Source of the DNA: Rhodoligotrophos appendicifer
GTDB lineage: Bacteria > Pseudomonadota > Alphaproteobacteria > Rhizobiales > Im1
NCBI RefSeq assembly: GCF_007474605.1
Contig: NZ_VHKL01000004.1
Span: 372,001-436,000, forward strand
Reading direction: 5' to 3'
Length of the DNA stretch: 64,000 nucleotides
The notes under the pieces were generated by a model. The model worked only from the letters and a program-made list of their open reading frames with translations, ran no database searches and was not told the origin of the DNA. The position numbers were made by a program, and so were the translations under genes. This document shows positions 56,138 to 64,000 of the stretch, piece after piece; positions within the stretch are counted from its first letter, which is position 1; each line of letters opens with the position of its first letter.

Positions 56138-57894
56138 GCAGCGTTGACGTTGGGGTCACCGATCGCACGAAGGGAACGAGCCCGAGCACCATGCGCCCGG
56201 TCATAGCCGGCACACGGCACATGATCTCCGCCGGCCATTATCTCGCCGCCAATGTAGGCTTCCAGATTCTGGAGGCGGGCGGGAATGCCGTGGACGCGGG
56301 CGTTGCCGCCGGCATCACGCTCTCCGTCGTGCAGAGCGATTTCGTCAGTTTCGCTGGCGTGGCGCCCATTTTGATCTACCTCGCGAATCGACGAAGTGTG
56401 GTTAGTATTTCGGGCCTGGGATGGTGGCCCCGAGCTGCGAGCTTGGATTTCTTTCTGAAGAACTTCGGCGGCAGCATCCCTGCTGGCATTCTGCGGACCG
56501 TGGTGCCCGCCGCTCCCGACGCCTGGATAACGGCGCTCGAACACTACGGCACGATGAACTTCGGTGACGTCGCCGCCAGTGCGATTCGCCTCGCCCGGGA
56601 GGGCTTCGTCATGTACCCGCTGATGGCAGAGATGATCTCCTCTAACAAGGCGGGCTACGCGCGATGGGAATCCAGCCGGCAAGTCTATCTGCCGGAAGGC
56701 CGTCCGCCAAAAGTTGGCGAAATCTTTCGCCAAATCGACCTTGCCCACTCGCTACAGTATATGGCCGACGAAGAGCGGTCAGCATCGTCCGGGGGACGCA
56801 GGAACGGGCTACTAGCAGCACGCAATGCGTTTTATCGAGGCGACATCGGCCGCACGATTGTCGACTACCACACGAGACATGCCGGCTTTCTGTCTATGCG
56901 CGATCTTGACGAGTTCTCGGTGGAGATTGCGCCGTCAACTACTTCCACATTCGGAACGACGACGCTGCACAGTTGCGGCTTTTGGTGCCAGGGACCCGCG
57001 CTTTTGCAGGCCCTCAACATGGCCGAAGCGGCCAATGTAGGGACGCTGAATTACAATTCGCCGGATTACCTGCATATAATTACGGAAATAACGAAACTCG
57101 CCTTCGCAGATCGCGAGGCATTTTTCGGCGATCCCCGCCGCGTAGGGGTTCCGTCGGAAAAACTGCTTTCCAAGAGCTACGCCGCTGAACGCGTGGCCAC
57201 CATCGATCCTACACGCGCCATCTCCGGCCTGCCACGACCGGGGATCGCCGCAAAGTCCGTTTGGATGGCCGCGGCTGCCTCCCACGACGATGAAGGCGCT
57301 GATCCGACGGTTGACACCTCCTACGTAGCTGTCGTCGACCGGCACGGCAACGCTTTCTCCGCGACTCCCAGTGATGCCTCCAACAATATGCCGGTCATCC
57401 CTGGCACTGGCCTGTGCCCCTCGTCGCGGGGTAGCCAATCCTGGGGAGTGGCAGGGCACCCCGCAGCGATTGCGCCGGGTTGCCGTCCTCGACTGACTCC
57501 CAATCCGTTCATTGCCATCGAGGCGGACGGATCAATCATGCCCTTCGGCACACCGGGCGGCGACATGCAAAGCCAAGCGATGCTTCAGACGTTCCTCAAC
57601 GTTCGCGTCTTCGGTATGGACCTGCAGTCGGCAGTAGAGGCACCTCGCTTCGCAACTTTCTCCTTTCCCGGCTCCTTTGAACCCCACGAGGTGCAACTCG
57701 ATCTGCTCATGATCGAGGAACCACTGGCTGCGGCAGTAGCGTCGGAGCTTGCCGGCCGCGGGCATGACGCTCAGTGCTGGCCCCAGCTAAACTGGCGCGC
57801 CGGCGGTGTTTGCGCCATCCGCCTTGATCAGCCCACGGGCGTGCTCACAGCCGGTGCTGACCCGCGACGGCCTTCCTACGCGCTTGGTTGGTAG
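56134..57894 (+). CDS. Gamma-glutamyltransferase-family enzyme, apparently cytosolic
   Basis: A 586-residue Ntn-hydrolase precursor. NVGFQILEAGGNAVDAGVAA is the family N-terminal signature. The autoprocessing/catalytic Thr is Thr395 in DTSYVAVVDRHGNAFSATPS, giving a 394-residue large and a 192-residue small subunit. PFGTPGGDMQSQAMLQTFLN holds the substrate-binding GTPGGD-type motif. No signal peptide is seen (MSSVDVGVTDRTKG...), unlike typical periplasmic GGT. Start codon coupling to permease 2 supports a cytoplasmic enzyme acting on an imported gamma-glutamyl substrate. Families with this fold also include acylases and oxamate/nicotinate-type amidohydrolases, so the substrate remains open. 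Confidence 0.85.
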   Translation: MSSVDVGVTDRTKGTSPSTMRPVIAGTRHMISAGHYLAANVGFQILEAGGNAVDAGVAAGITLSVVQSDFVSFAGVAPILIYLANRRSVVSISGLGWWPRAASLDFFLKNFGGSIPAGILRTVVPAAPDAWITALEHYGTMNFGDVAASAIRLAREGFVMYPLMAEMISSNKAGYARWESSRQVYLPEGRPPKVGEIFRQIDLAHSLQYMADEERSASSGGRRNGLLAARNAFYRGDIGRTIVDYHTRHAGFLSMRDLDEFSVEIAPSTTSTFGTTTLHSCGFWCQGPALLQALNMAEAANVGTLNYNSPDYLHIITEITKLAFADREAFFGDPRRVGVPSEKLLSKSYAAERVATIDPTRAISGLPRPGIAAKSVWMAAAASHDDEGADPTVDTSYVAVVDRHGNAFSATPSDASNNMPVIPGTGLCPSSRGSQSWGVAGHPAAIAPGCRPRLTPNPFIAIEADGSIMPFGTPGGDMQSQAMLQTFLNVRVFGMDLQSAVEAPRFATFSFPGSFEPHEVQLDLLMIEEPLAAAVASELAGRGHDAQCWPQLNWRAGGVCAIRLDQPTGVLTAGADPRRPSYALGW

Positions 57895-57953
57895 CCATCC
57901 ACCTAACCCTATGTTTTTCGAAGATCAATGCCAGGTACAGAACGGTGACATCT

Positions 57954-58127
57954 ATGCATATAGAGTTGATCAAGGATCGCATCGAGGTCGAAGAAGCCGT
58001 TGCGAACGATACCACCGAAGCGATGGTCACGGAGGCAGATGCAAAAGGCCGAATCCGTCTGGGTTTGCTTCGAGAACGTCGCCGAGCAGGACTGGGCATC
58101 AGTGGCATGCTCTTTCAGAATTGCTGA
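57954..58127 (+). CDS. Small hypothetical ORF between GGT and dipeptidase genes
   Basis: A 57-codon ORF (ATG 57954) reading HIELIKDRIEVEEAVANDTT then EAMVTEADAKGRIRLGLLRE, acidic at the N-terminus and Arg-rich after. AACGGTGACATCT precedes it weakly. Not recognised. It sits in the 250-base gap of an otherwise tight operon and could be a small accessory protein or chance ORF. Confidence 0.3.
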   Translation: MHIELIKDRIEVEEAVANDTTEAMVTEADAKGRIRLGLLRERRRAGLGISGMLFQNC

Positions 58128-58145
58128 AGGAACGGAGTGTAAGCT

Positions 58146-59168
58146 GTGACTTCGGATCTTATAATAATCGACGGAATGGGTTCCTCCGCACTGTTGCCGG
58201 CGGCTCAGATACCTCCGCCCGCGCGCGATGGGAAAACTTGGCTCGACCGCGCCCTAGATGCCGGTATCACAGCACTTAACGTCACCATGGGCATCAAGGG
58301 CGTGGCGCAGGGAGCAGATGATTTTCGTGCCTATCTCCACAGCGTGCATGGCTACTTGTCCTATTTCGAACTCGAACCACGCCTTCTGCATGTGCAATCA
58401 GCCGCGGATATCGCCCGTGCCAAGGCCGAAGGCCGACTAGGTATCGTTTTCGGCTGCCAGGGCCTCGACACCAAGCTGAACGGCGATCCCGCGCTAATTC
58501 TTATAATGGCGCGACTAGGCCAGCGCATCATGCAGTTGATGTACAACGAACGTAGTTCTCTGGGGTCGGGATGCCTTGAAGTGGTCGATGATGGGCTTAC
58601 CGAGTTCGGGCGCATCTGCATACGCGAGATCAACGACTGCGGCATGGTCGTTGACATGTCCCATGCAGGACAGAAAACCGCTCGCGACGCTATCGAACTC
58701 ACTCGCGGCATTCCAATCATCAGTCACGCCAATGTGCGGAGTCTCTGCGACCATCCGCGGAATGCAACCAACGATTTGCTGACGGCGCTCGCCGATCGCG
58801 GCGGCGTCATCGGCATAACGGCCTTTGCACCGTTCTGCGAGAACGAGCGCGGCAGGCCCCCCACTATCGACGACATGATCGACCACATCGTCTATGTGGC
58901 GGAACGGTTCGGCATCGAACATGTTGGCATCGGGTCCGATATGTTCGAAGGCGAATCCTATGTACGATTCGAACGGTTTTTCCGCCGTCGTTATCCCGAG
59001 ATCGTCGGTCAGTACCAGATAGATACCGTCTATGCGGAAGGCTTCGGGGTTGTCGACGACTTTGCCGGAATGCCTTCGGCGTTGGCGCGACGGGGATTTT
59101 CCCCTTGTGAAATCCGGAAGGTGCTCGGTGGCAACTTCCTTCGGGTATTTGAGACGGTCTGGGGTTAA
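58146..59168 (+). CDS. M19-family (renal-type) dipeptidase, apparently cytosolic
   Basis: A 340-residue metallo-dipeptidase of peptidase family M19. LGIVFGCQGLDTKL has the strand bearing a metal-bridging residue in the family, GMVVDMSHAGQKTARDAIEL the H-S/A-G block, IPIISHANVRSLCDHPRNAT the next His and the active-site loop, and FGIEHVGIGSDMFEG the final Asp. The start is GTG 58146 with GGAACGGAG upstream. There is no signal peptide. The His-x-Asp pair at the N-terminus normally near residue 20 (HxD) is not obvious, with IIIDGMGSSALLP in that place. Renal dipeptidases cleave short dipeptides, and here probably an imported dipeptide or Cys-Gly-like product. Confidence 0.8.
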   Translation: MTSDLIIIDGMGSSALLPAAQIPPPARDGKTWLDRALDAGITALNVTMGIKGVAQGADDFRAYLHSVHGYLSYFELEPRLLHVQSAADIARAKAEGRLGIVFGCQGLDTKLNGDPALILIMARLGQRIMQLMYNERSSLGSGCLEVVDDGLTEFGRICIREINDCGMVVDMSHAGQKTARDAIELTRGIPIISHANVRSLCDHPRNATNDLLTALADRGGVIGITAFAPFCENERGRPPTIDDMIDHIVYVAERFGIEHVGIGSDMFEGESYVRFERFFRRRYPEIVGQYQIDTVYAEGFGVVDDFAGMPSALARRGFSPCEIRKVLGGNFLRVFETVWG

Positions 59169-59170
59169 GA

Positions 59171-60466
59171 ATGGAACGAAAGACCTTCGAGCCCGTGGAT
59201 GTGGCGATAGTCGGTGGCGGCGTCGTCGGATGCTCCACAGCCTGGCAACTCGCACTCGCCGGCCTCAGGGTAGCGATTTTCGAAAGGGCGACAATTGCGT
59301 CAGAGCAGTCCAGCCGCGCATGGGGATTTATCCGTCAGCAGGGCAGGAATCCTGCGGAGATCCCGCTGGCTGTCGAGGCCAAACAGCTGTGGGCTGACCT
59401 CACCCAGCGCTACGGGCAAGCTGCAACAGAATTCACAGAGGGTGGCATTCTGGTTCCGGCAATCACCGATGTCGATCAGGAGCGGGTAGAGCGGGGACAC
59501 GAACTCGCTAAGTCATTCAGCATGAAGACCCGCATTCTGGATCGCCGCGCCATGGAAAAATTGATACCGGAATTACGCGGCGACTGGCGATCCGGCCTGT
59601 TTACGCCAGATGATGCATACGGCGACCCAGCGGCATCGACCCGCACCATAGCTCGCGCTGCGCGGGAGGCAGGCGCAACGATTCATGAGAACGAGGCCGT
59701 GCTCGAAGTCGAAATGTCGGGCGGACAAGTGGCGGGCGTCGTCACGCTCAAGGGACGCTGCGCCGCCTCAACGGTCGTGCTGGCGGGCGGCGTAGGCACT
59801 CCCGCGCTTGCGCGCAAGGTCGGATTAAATCTTCCAATCCAGATCATTGTGTCTTCGGTGGGCCGTACTCAACGGGCCCAGCGATTCACTGGCATAGCCA
59901 TGTGGGGGCCAAAAGTCGCCTATCGGCCGGCGGCTGATGGCAGCCTCATAGTCGGAAATGGCTATAGGGGCGTGGGGGCGGACTACATCATCACCCCAAC
60001 CTCATTCCGCAACATTCGGCATTTTGTACCGGCCTATCGCGACAACTGGCGGCTGCTGCGTCTGACGCTCGGCAGGGACTTCTTAAGCCAAACCAAAGCC
60101 ATACTGAGCGCCGCGGCCGCGGCGCGGCCGCTTCCGGAGCCGCATCCCAATACGAAGAAGGTTAGCCGCAACATGAAGGAGATTCAGAACATATTCCCCC
60201 ATCTCGCTAAGCTTGAACTCGCCCAGACATGGGCAGGACGCATCGACTTGACACCTGACGTCATTCCGATCATCGACCGGCCGGCGTCTGAGCATGCAAT
60301 CTTCGTCGCAGTTGGATTCAGTGGCCACGGCTTCGCCCTCGGTCCCTCTATTGGAAAGCAGCTCGCCGAATGGATAGTGCGTGGAAGTCCGTCTATCGAC
60401 CTGAGCAGGTTCCGGCTCTCCCGCTTCACAGAAGGCTCCGTGACCCGCGAGCAGCACTCGCTTTGA
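59171..60466 (+). CDS. FAD-dependent amine/amino-acid oxidase (DAO family)
   Basis: A 431-residue flavoenzyme. VDVAIVGGGVVGCSTAWQLA (residues 9-28) is the Rossmann GxGxxG with an Asp/Glu at the end of strand 2 (FERA). AWGFIRQQGRNP is the conserved loop after it, and GGILVPAITDVDQERVERGH is the mid-domain. The C-terminal FAD site is AIFVAVGFSGHGFALGPSIG. Family members include D-amino acid, glycine/sarcosine and gamma-glutamylputrescine (PuuB) oxidases, giving an aldehyde or keto acid plus ammonia and H2O2. It is two bases after the M19 stop. With the ALDH this is a plausible oxidase-dehydrogenase pair. Confidence 0.88.
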   Translation: MERKTFEPVDVAIVGGGVVGCSTAWQLALAGLRVAIFERATIASEQSSRAWGFIRQQGRNPAEIPLAVEAKQLWADLTQRYGQAATEFTEGGILVPAITDVDQERVERGHELAKSFSMKTRILDRRAMEKLIPELRGDWRSGLFTPDDAYGDPAASTRTIARAAREAGATIHENEAVLEVEMSGGQVAGVVTLKGRCAASTVVLAGGVGTPALARKVGLNLPIQIIVSSVGRTQRAQRFTGIAMWGPKVAYRPAADGSLIVGNGYRGVGADYIITPTSFRNIRHFVPAYRDNWRLLRLTLGRDFLSQTKAILSAAAAARPLPEPHPNTKKVSRNMKEIQNIFPHLAKLELAQTWAGRIDLTPDVIPIIDRPASEHAIFVAVGFSGHGFALGPSIGKQLAEWIVRGSPSIDLSRFRLSRFTEGSVTREQHSL

Positions 60467-61102
60467 GTCTGCTCGACACATTCCAGGCGCGTTAAACGCC
60501 CCCTTCCTGGCAATGGACCGCCTTTCAAACAGTTCACGCTCAATCCCATCCACAAAAATGATGGAACCGCACAACTATACCGTAGTCGCGCGCATTGGAT
60601 GCTGGCGCCTCGCGACAAAATTCTCTCCGGGCTTGTCAATAATTGCCTGGCCATGTCGGCACCTTAACGCGCTTTAATGCGGACCGAGTTAGTAGTGGTC
60701 ATGCAATGTTTCTCGGTGGGTGTTTTTGTTCTGAGCGTGCAGAGTTCGAGCATCTATCTGCTTTGTCCCCCGTGTCATCGCTTGGGTCGGGGATGAAGCG
60801 TTCAAGCTTGCGAGCTTATGTGCTCGGATAGCTTTGATTGGCGTTCTGAACCGCAATGTCTTGAGCTGAAATACAGCTTTATAGGCGTCCTTGCCGGTAA
60901 GTTTGGCGCCAGCCGCCCCTTAGGTCCAGCGGTCGATTACGGGACCGTGCGAAGCGCCGGGCGTCATTTTCCCTATCCGTTGTTGCGGTTAGGATGGCGC
61001 AGCCCAGCTCGTGGGAGTGCGTGCAATTCCAAACTTGCACTGGGCCACCAGTTCGGTGATCTCGGAGAAAAGGAAATCCAGGCCCATCGCCATCTGGCCT
61101 AG
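60467..61102. other. Stretch without a recognisable gene
   Basis: About 600 bases between the oxidase gene and the IS630 remnant. No ORF with family motifs was seen, and I see no strong hairpin. Confidence 0.4.
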
Positions 61103-61114
61103 AGCAGAATCGAT

Positions 61115-61605
61115 TTAATCCGGGTCATATCCGGCGGCATCGAAATAGTGCCGACATGTGTCTGGCGTGAAGGCTGAGAGGCAATCAGCGACGCTCGACC
61201 AGAGTTCGTCGACGGTTCTGGCGGCGGCCTTTCTGAGCAGGGCCTTAAGCTTCGAGAAGGCCATCTCGGTCGGGTTAAAGTCGGGCGAGTATGGTGGCAG
61301 GAACAGGAGGCGCGCTCCGACCTTCTCGATGGCCTCGCGCACGCCGCTGATCTTGTGAGCGGGCAGATTGTCCATGACCACGACGTCCCGGGGCGAAGCT
61401 CTGGTGCGAGAATCTGCTCGGCATGGGCGAGGAACGCCGGACCATTCATTGGGCCGTCGAGCAGCATCGGCGCCGCCATGCCGGACAATCGCAGGCCGGC
61501 GGTGAAGGTTGTTGTCTTCCAGTGGCCGTGGGAAACGGCGGCCCGGCATCGCTCGCCGCATGGCGTCCTGCCGCGCAAGCGGGCCATCTTTGTCGAGGCT
61601 GGCAG
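61115..61605 (-). mobile_element. IS630-family transposase remnant (C-terminal half)
   Basis: Minus-strand DDE transposase end. PRDVVVMDNLPAHKISGVRE (second Asp region) and PYSPDFNPTEMAFSKLKALL (Glu) are classic IS630/mariner-like motifs, followed by YFDAAGYDPD and the stop at 61115-61117. The N-terminal part (ARLRGRTPCGERCRAAVSHG then WKTTTFTAGLRL) lies in another frame, a frame change being near 61395. Upstream of about 61600 the homology ends, so the helix-turn-helix half is gone. No target-site duplication was identified. Confidence 0.8.
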
Positions 61606-62034
61606 CGGTGGAATATCGCGGGTTACCAATCGACCGCCTGCTGCGGTATTCAGGCGTTCAAGGGCGTGCGGGAGGATAAGTAATGTTATTCCGCCAAATT
61701 GTTGAGAAGCTGCAGCAATTTGCGGCGTTCACCGTGCCCAGTAATGTTTGCCCGAAGCATGTCTCGAGGGCGAAAATCGTCGCCTTCCGTTGGCGAAATT
61801 GCTCATCCGTTCCACCGCAGAAGCGACCTCCTGTTCTAGCGATCCAGTCATCAACTGAGCCCGACACGACCGTTGCCCTCGTATTTCAAGGCTACGGAGC
61901 TATGAAGTTCAAGACCCCTGAATGATTGCCAGAAAGACGAGCTCGCAGGTGACTGACCGAATTCTTTTCGTCAAAGTGGGAACTCTGTGTCATAGCTCGA
62001 ATTTTTCAGACCTAACACTGGTGCGAGTGGAAAT
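61606..62034. other. Gap without a recognisable gene
   Basis: Contains only weak frames on both strands (for example 61658-61867 minus), none with motifs I can name. Confidence 0.35.
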
Positions 62035-62235
62035 GTGGTAGACTCAAGTGTTCGCCAGCGCCAAAATTACGAATTGAAGGTTCAACTGGAAGCACTTGCG
62101 ACGCAAAAAGGTCTAGACCGCTCCAGCTATGCGGCCCTTTACCAGACGCTGAAGGCGGAGGGAAAGACAAGCTTTTCGTCAGTGAGAAAGGCAATTATCG
62201 AAGAGGGCAAGTTGACTAGAGAACGAGCGATGTAG
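62035..62235 (+). CDS. Small hypothetical protein
   Basis: A 66-codon frame starting at GTG 62035, with a soluble, Lys/Glu-rich composition and a predicted helix-turn-helix-like pattern RQRQNYELKVQLEALATQKG then LDRSSYAALYQTLKAEGKTS. It resembles a small DNA-binding or antitoxin-type protein, but I do not recognise a family. No clear ribosome-binding site. Could be a chance ORF at the edge of the AT-rich island. Confidence 0.3.
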   Translation: MVDSSVRQRQNYELKVQLEALATQKGLDRSSYAALYQTLKAEGKTSFSSVRKAIIEEGKLTRERAM

Positions 62236-62650
62236 TATTTTGCGAGAACAATTATCCAAATCGGCTGATGTCTTCCCATAGAAATTTTACAGGGATCTTC
62301 AATGAAATTCCATTTTTTCAGTCTAGATATAAATTAATTGATCAACGGTGGATACATTATGAGGTTAATGTAAATACTGATCTATATTACTCAAAATTTT
62401 TATAATTAATCATTCAAATTCGACAATTTCTTCTGCAGAGAAAGTCTTATATTTTGGAAATTTTAAAGCCGTTATCTGCACCGAATCGTACTAGTTCTAC
62501 AGAATTGTTGGGCCATGTGTAAGCAATTTCCTACGGCATTCTTCTCGCGTCTGCATGTCGTATGACCTTTTAATTTACACTTGATGATAGTCCCGGGAGA
62601 TTCAAATACAGCCGTCCGAGATTGACTGTAGGGTTGCGGAGAGTAGGCAC
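62236..62650. other. AT-rich island
   Basis: About 400 bases (most strongly 62300-62430) with long A/T runs, for example AATTAATTGATCAACGG and TTTTTATAATTAATCATTC. This contrasts with the GC-rich surroundings. No ORF of note. It may be a horizontally acquired or promoter-rich segment. Confidence 0.55.
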
Positions 62651-63554
62651 GCGATGGCAATAACGGAACGTTAGCAGGTTCGATGATTGGCAAATCAGTC
62701 AACCCGAAATGAATGGAGCAATCGCGTGAATTCCCAATCCACTTACCCGACTAGCCGAGTTGCCGCCTTGACTGAGCACGAAGCTGGGGGGTGTTTTGCG
62801 GCTCCCGCGATGAGTAAACTTTCAAGCCTGGGTCTCCTACTCTGGTGTCGAAAGACTATTGGAAATCGCCATAGCAACCGTAATGGCCCTGGGGCCATTG
62901 TCAGCTTACGCGCTGAGGCTTGGGCTTTAGCCTACAAGACTTAACGCGGCCTCAAGCGTGAGAGTTCTGGAGTTGCCACTTGTGCACCACCACTCGAACT
63001 GAAGAGACCGGAGGTGACGCTTGGGGCCCGTAGAACTTCGGCATCGACGATGCTCCGAGTCACTGCAGCGCGTAATTCCGATAAGACTGCTTATCGGGAC
63101 CATGTCGGGCATCTGAGGTAACGGTGAAATGGCATTTCCTGGAAATCCTAACGGCGAGTTCGAAGTAGTCGATGGCATGTCAGAAAGAGGCAAGACCCAT
63201 CAAGTGACTGGAGTACCTTCAGCGGTCACTCTTGACTAAGCCCCTGAGGAAATGTTCGAGATGGCGACGAAGTTGTATAAGGCTTCAAGATAGCGACAGT
63301 GCCGGAGCATCGATGCTCCCTCTCTGCCCTTCCAGCACTCGTTGCCTGCCGCAGCCTCTCTGTTTTCCCAAGGCGCGAGCTTCTCGCAGCGCGACGCCAC
63401 AATTTTTCCGTGTGCAACCGTTGGCCTCCCGGGAGTTCCTTGTTCTGGCCTTCTCTGGGAACAGTTTGCTTATCTTGACCTTCGACGAGCTAGCCCGACT
63501 TATCAGGCGGCGGCGCTTGGCTTTCTCCATTAATTCACCTGTAGGGCCAAGCTT
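62651..63554. other. Stretch without a recognisable gene
   Basis: Roughly 900 bases with several overlapping weak frames (for example 63232-63582 plus and 63285-63560 minus), none with a convincing start or family motif. Nothing supported. Confidence 0.35.
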
Positions 63555-64000
63555 ATGCAAGAGGATCCTTTCGACTGTTTGATCATAGGTGGCGGCGGGG
63601 CTGACCGCGGCCCTTTATCTTGCTCGATATCATCTTTCTGCGGTGATCCTGGATCACGGTAAAAGTCGTGCCAGCTGGATTTCCCATCACACACAATTAT
63701 CCAGGATTTCCCGACGGTATCTCGGGAAAGGAGCTTCTCGCGCGCCTGTGTGAACAAGCGCAAAAGAATGGCGCGACGATCAGACAGGAAGAGGTGGTCG
63801 GCCTGACGCGGAGTGGTGATTTCTTCACTGCGCAATGTGGGAGTTTGGCTGCATTGACGAGCCGCACTGTGCTCATGGCGACGGGGGTTGAGAATCTTCG
63901 ACCCACCATGAGCGAGGAGGATCATGCACAGGCTCTCTCCCGCGGACTGGTCCGCTATTGCCCGGTCTGCGACGGGTTTGAGGTCACGGACAAGCATATT
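63555..64000 (+). pseudogene. Frameshifted thioredoxin-reductase-like gene, cut by window end
   Basis: From ATG 63555 the frame reads MQEDPFDCLIIGGG, the start of a pyridine-nucleotide disulfide oxidoreductase. A frame change just after leads to LTAALYLARYHLSAVILDHG (FAD-binding). A second one near 63690 leads to HNYPGFPDGISGKELLARLC and QEEVVGLTRSGDFFTAQCGS, then TVLMATGVENLRPTMSEEDH. CPVCDG follows at the window end, where thioredoxin reductases have CATCDG, so the redox pair is present. Two indels near the start make it inactive as read. The rest lies beyond position 64000. Confidence 0.75.

Noticed and set aside
1-64000. tRNA genes, rRNA, CRISPR arrays, nod boxes and replication origins
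   Set aside because: Scanning by eye gave no tRNA T-loop/acceptor pattern, no regularly spaced repeat array and no origin-like iterons. A tRNAscan/CRISPR-finder run would be decisive.

Overview
The window looks like a GC-rich alphaproteobacterial accessory replicon, most likely from the Hyphomicrobiales (rhizobia and relatives). The evidence is codon use, gene families such as FbpABC-type importers, MocR regulators and DUF1254, and a Zur operator that matches the Agrobacterium-group consensus. Intact catabolic and transport operons are separated by many decayed genes: I count 14 pseudogenes plus remnants of IS3- and IS630-family elements. I saw no tRNA, rRNA, CRISPR array or replication origin.

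Layout, 1-10 kb. A partial SMP-30/lactonase gene diverges from a four-gene operon (periplasmic binding protein, ATPase, fused double permease, HpcH/HpaI-type aldolase). A run of broken genes follows: PEP mutase/isocitrate-lyase-like, UvrD-like helicase, AMP-forming ligase. 9-12 kb holds a zinc-starvation locus in partial decay: the tail of a COG0523 (CobW-like) GTPase, a broken WD40 gene, an intact small gene, then folE behind a near-perfect Zur box, and a gamma-carbonic anhydrase. 12-17 kb has a methyltransferase, an ABC-F ATPase and, divergent from it, a methionyl-tRNA synthetase paralogue. Its leader carries a 26-codon peptide with three consecutive Met codons and mutually exclusive hairpins, a textbook attenuator layout. 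17-19 kb carries an RlaP-like nucleotidyltransferase beside a phytanoyl-CoA-dioxygenase-like enzyme. 21-27 kb is a metal and envelope stress patch: Met-rich Spy-like protein, DUF302, a TPCP-motif P1B ATPase, and broken VIT1, OsmC and ApbE genes.

27-44 kb holds an NMO-type flavoenzyme, a porin, a DUF1254 protein with an AraC regulator, a MocR/EamA divergent pair, a cupin, a GST, and the dabB-dabA inorganic carbon transporter with a divergent LysR regulator. 44-47.5 kb has a PAS-adenylate/guanylate cyclase, a dead IS3-family element and a GH13 fragment.

47.7-60.5 kb is the most coherent large system. A MocR regulator is divergent from a ten-gene array: LLM flavin monooxygenase, aldehyde dehydrogenase, PotFGHI-type importer (binding protein, ATPase, two permeases), gamma-glutamyltransferase, a small ORF, M19 dipeptidase and FAD amine/amino-acid oxidase. 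Several starts overlap the preceding stops. Neither the gamma-glutamyltransferase nor the dipeptidase has a visible signal peptide. This suggests that an intact gamma-glutamyl compound or small peptide is imported and dismantled in the cytoplasm (inference). The last 3.5 kb is an IS630 remnant, an AT-rich island and a frameshifted thioredoxin-reductase-like gene cut by the window end.
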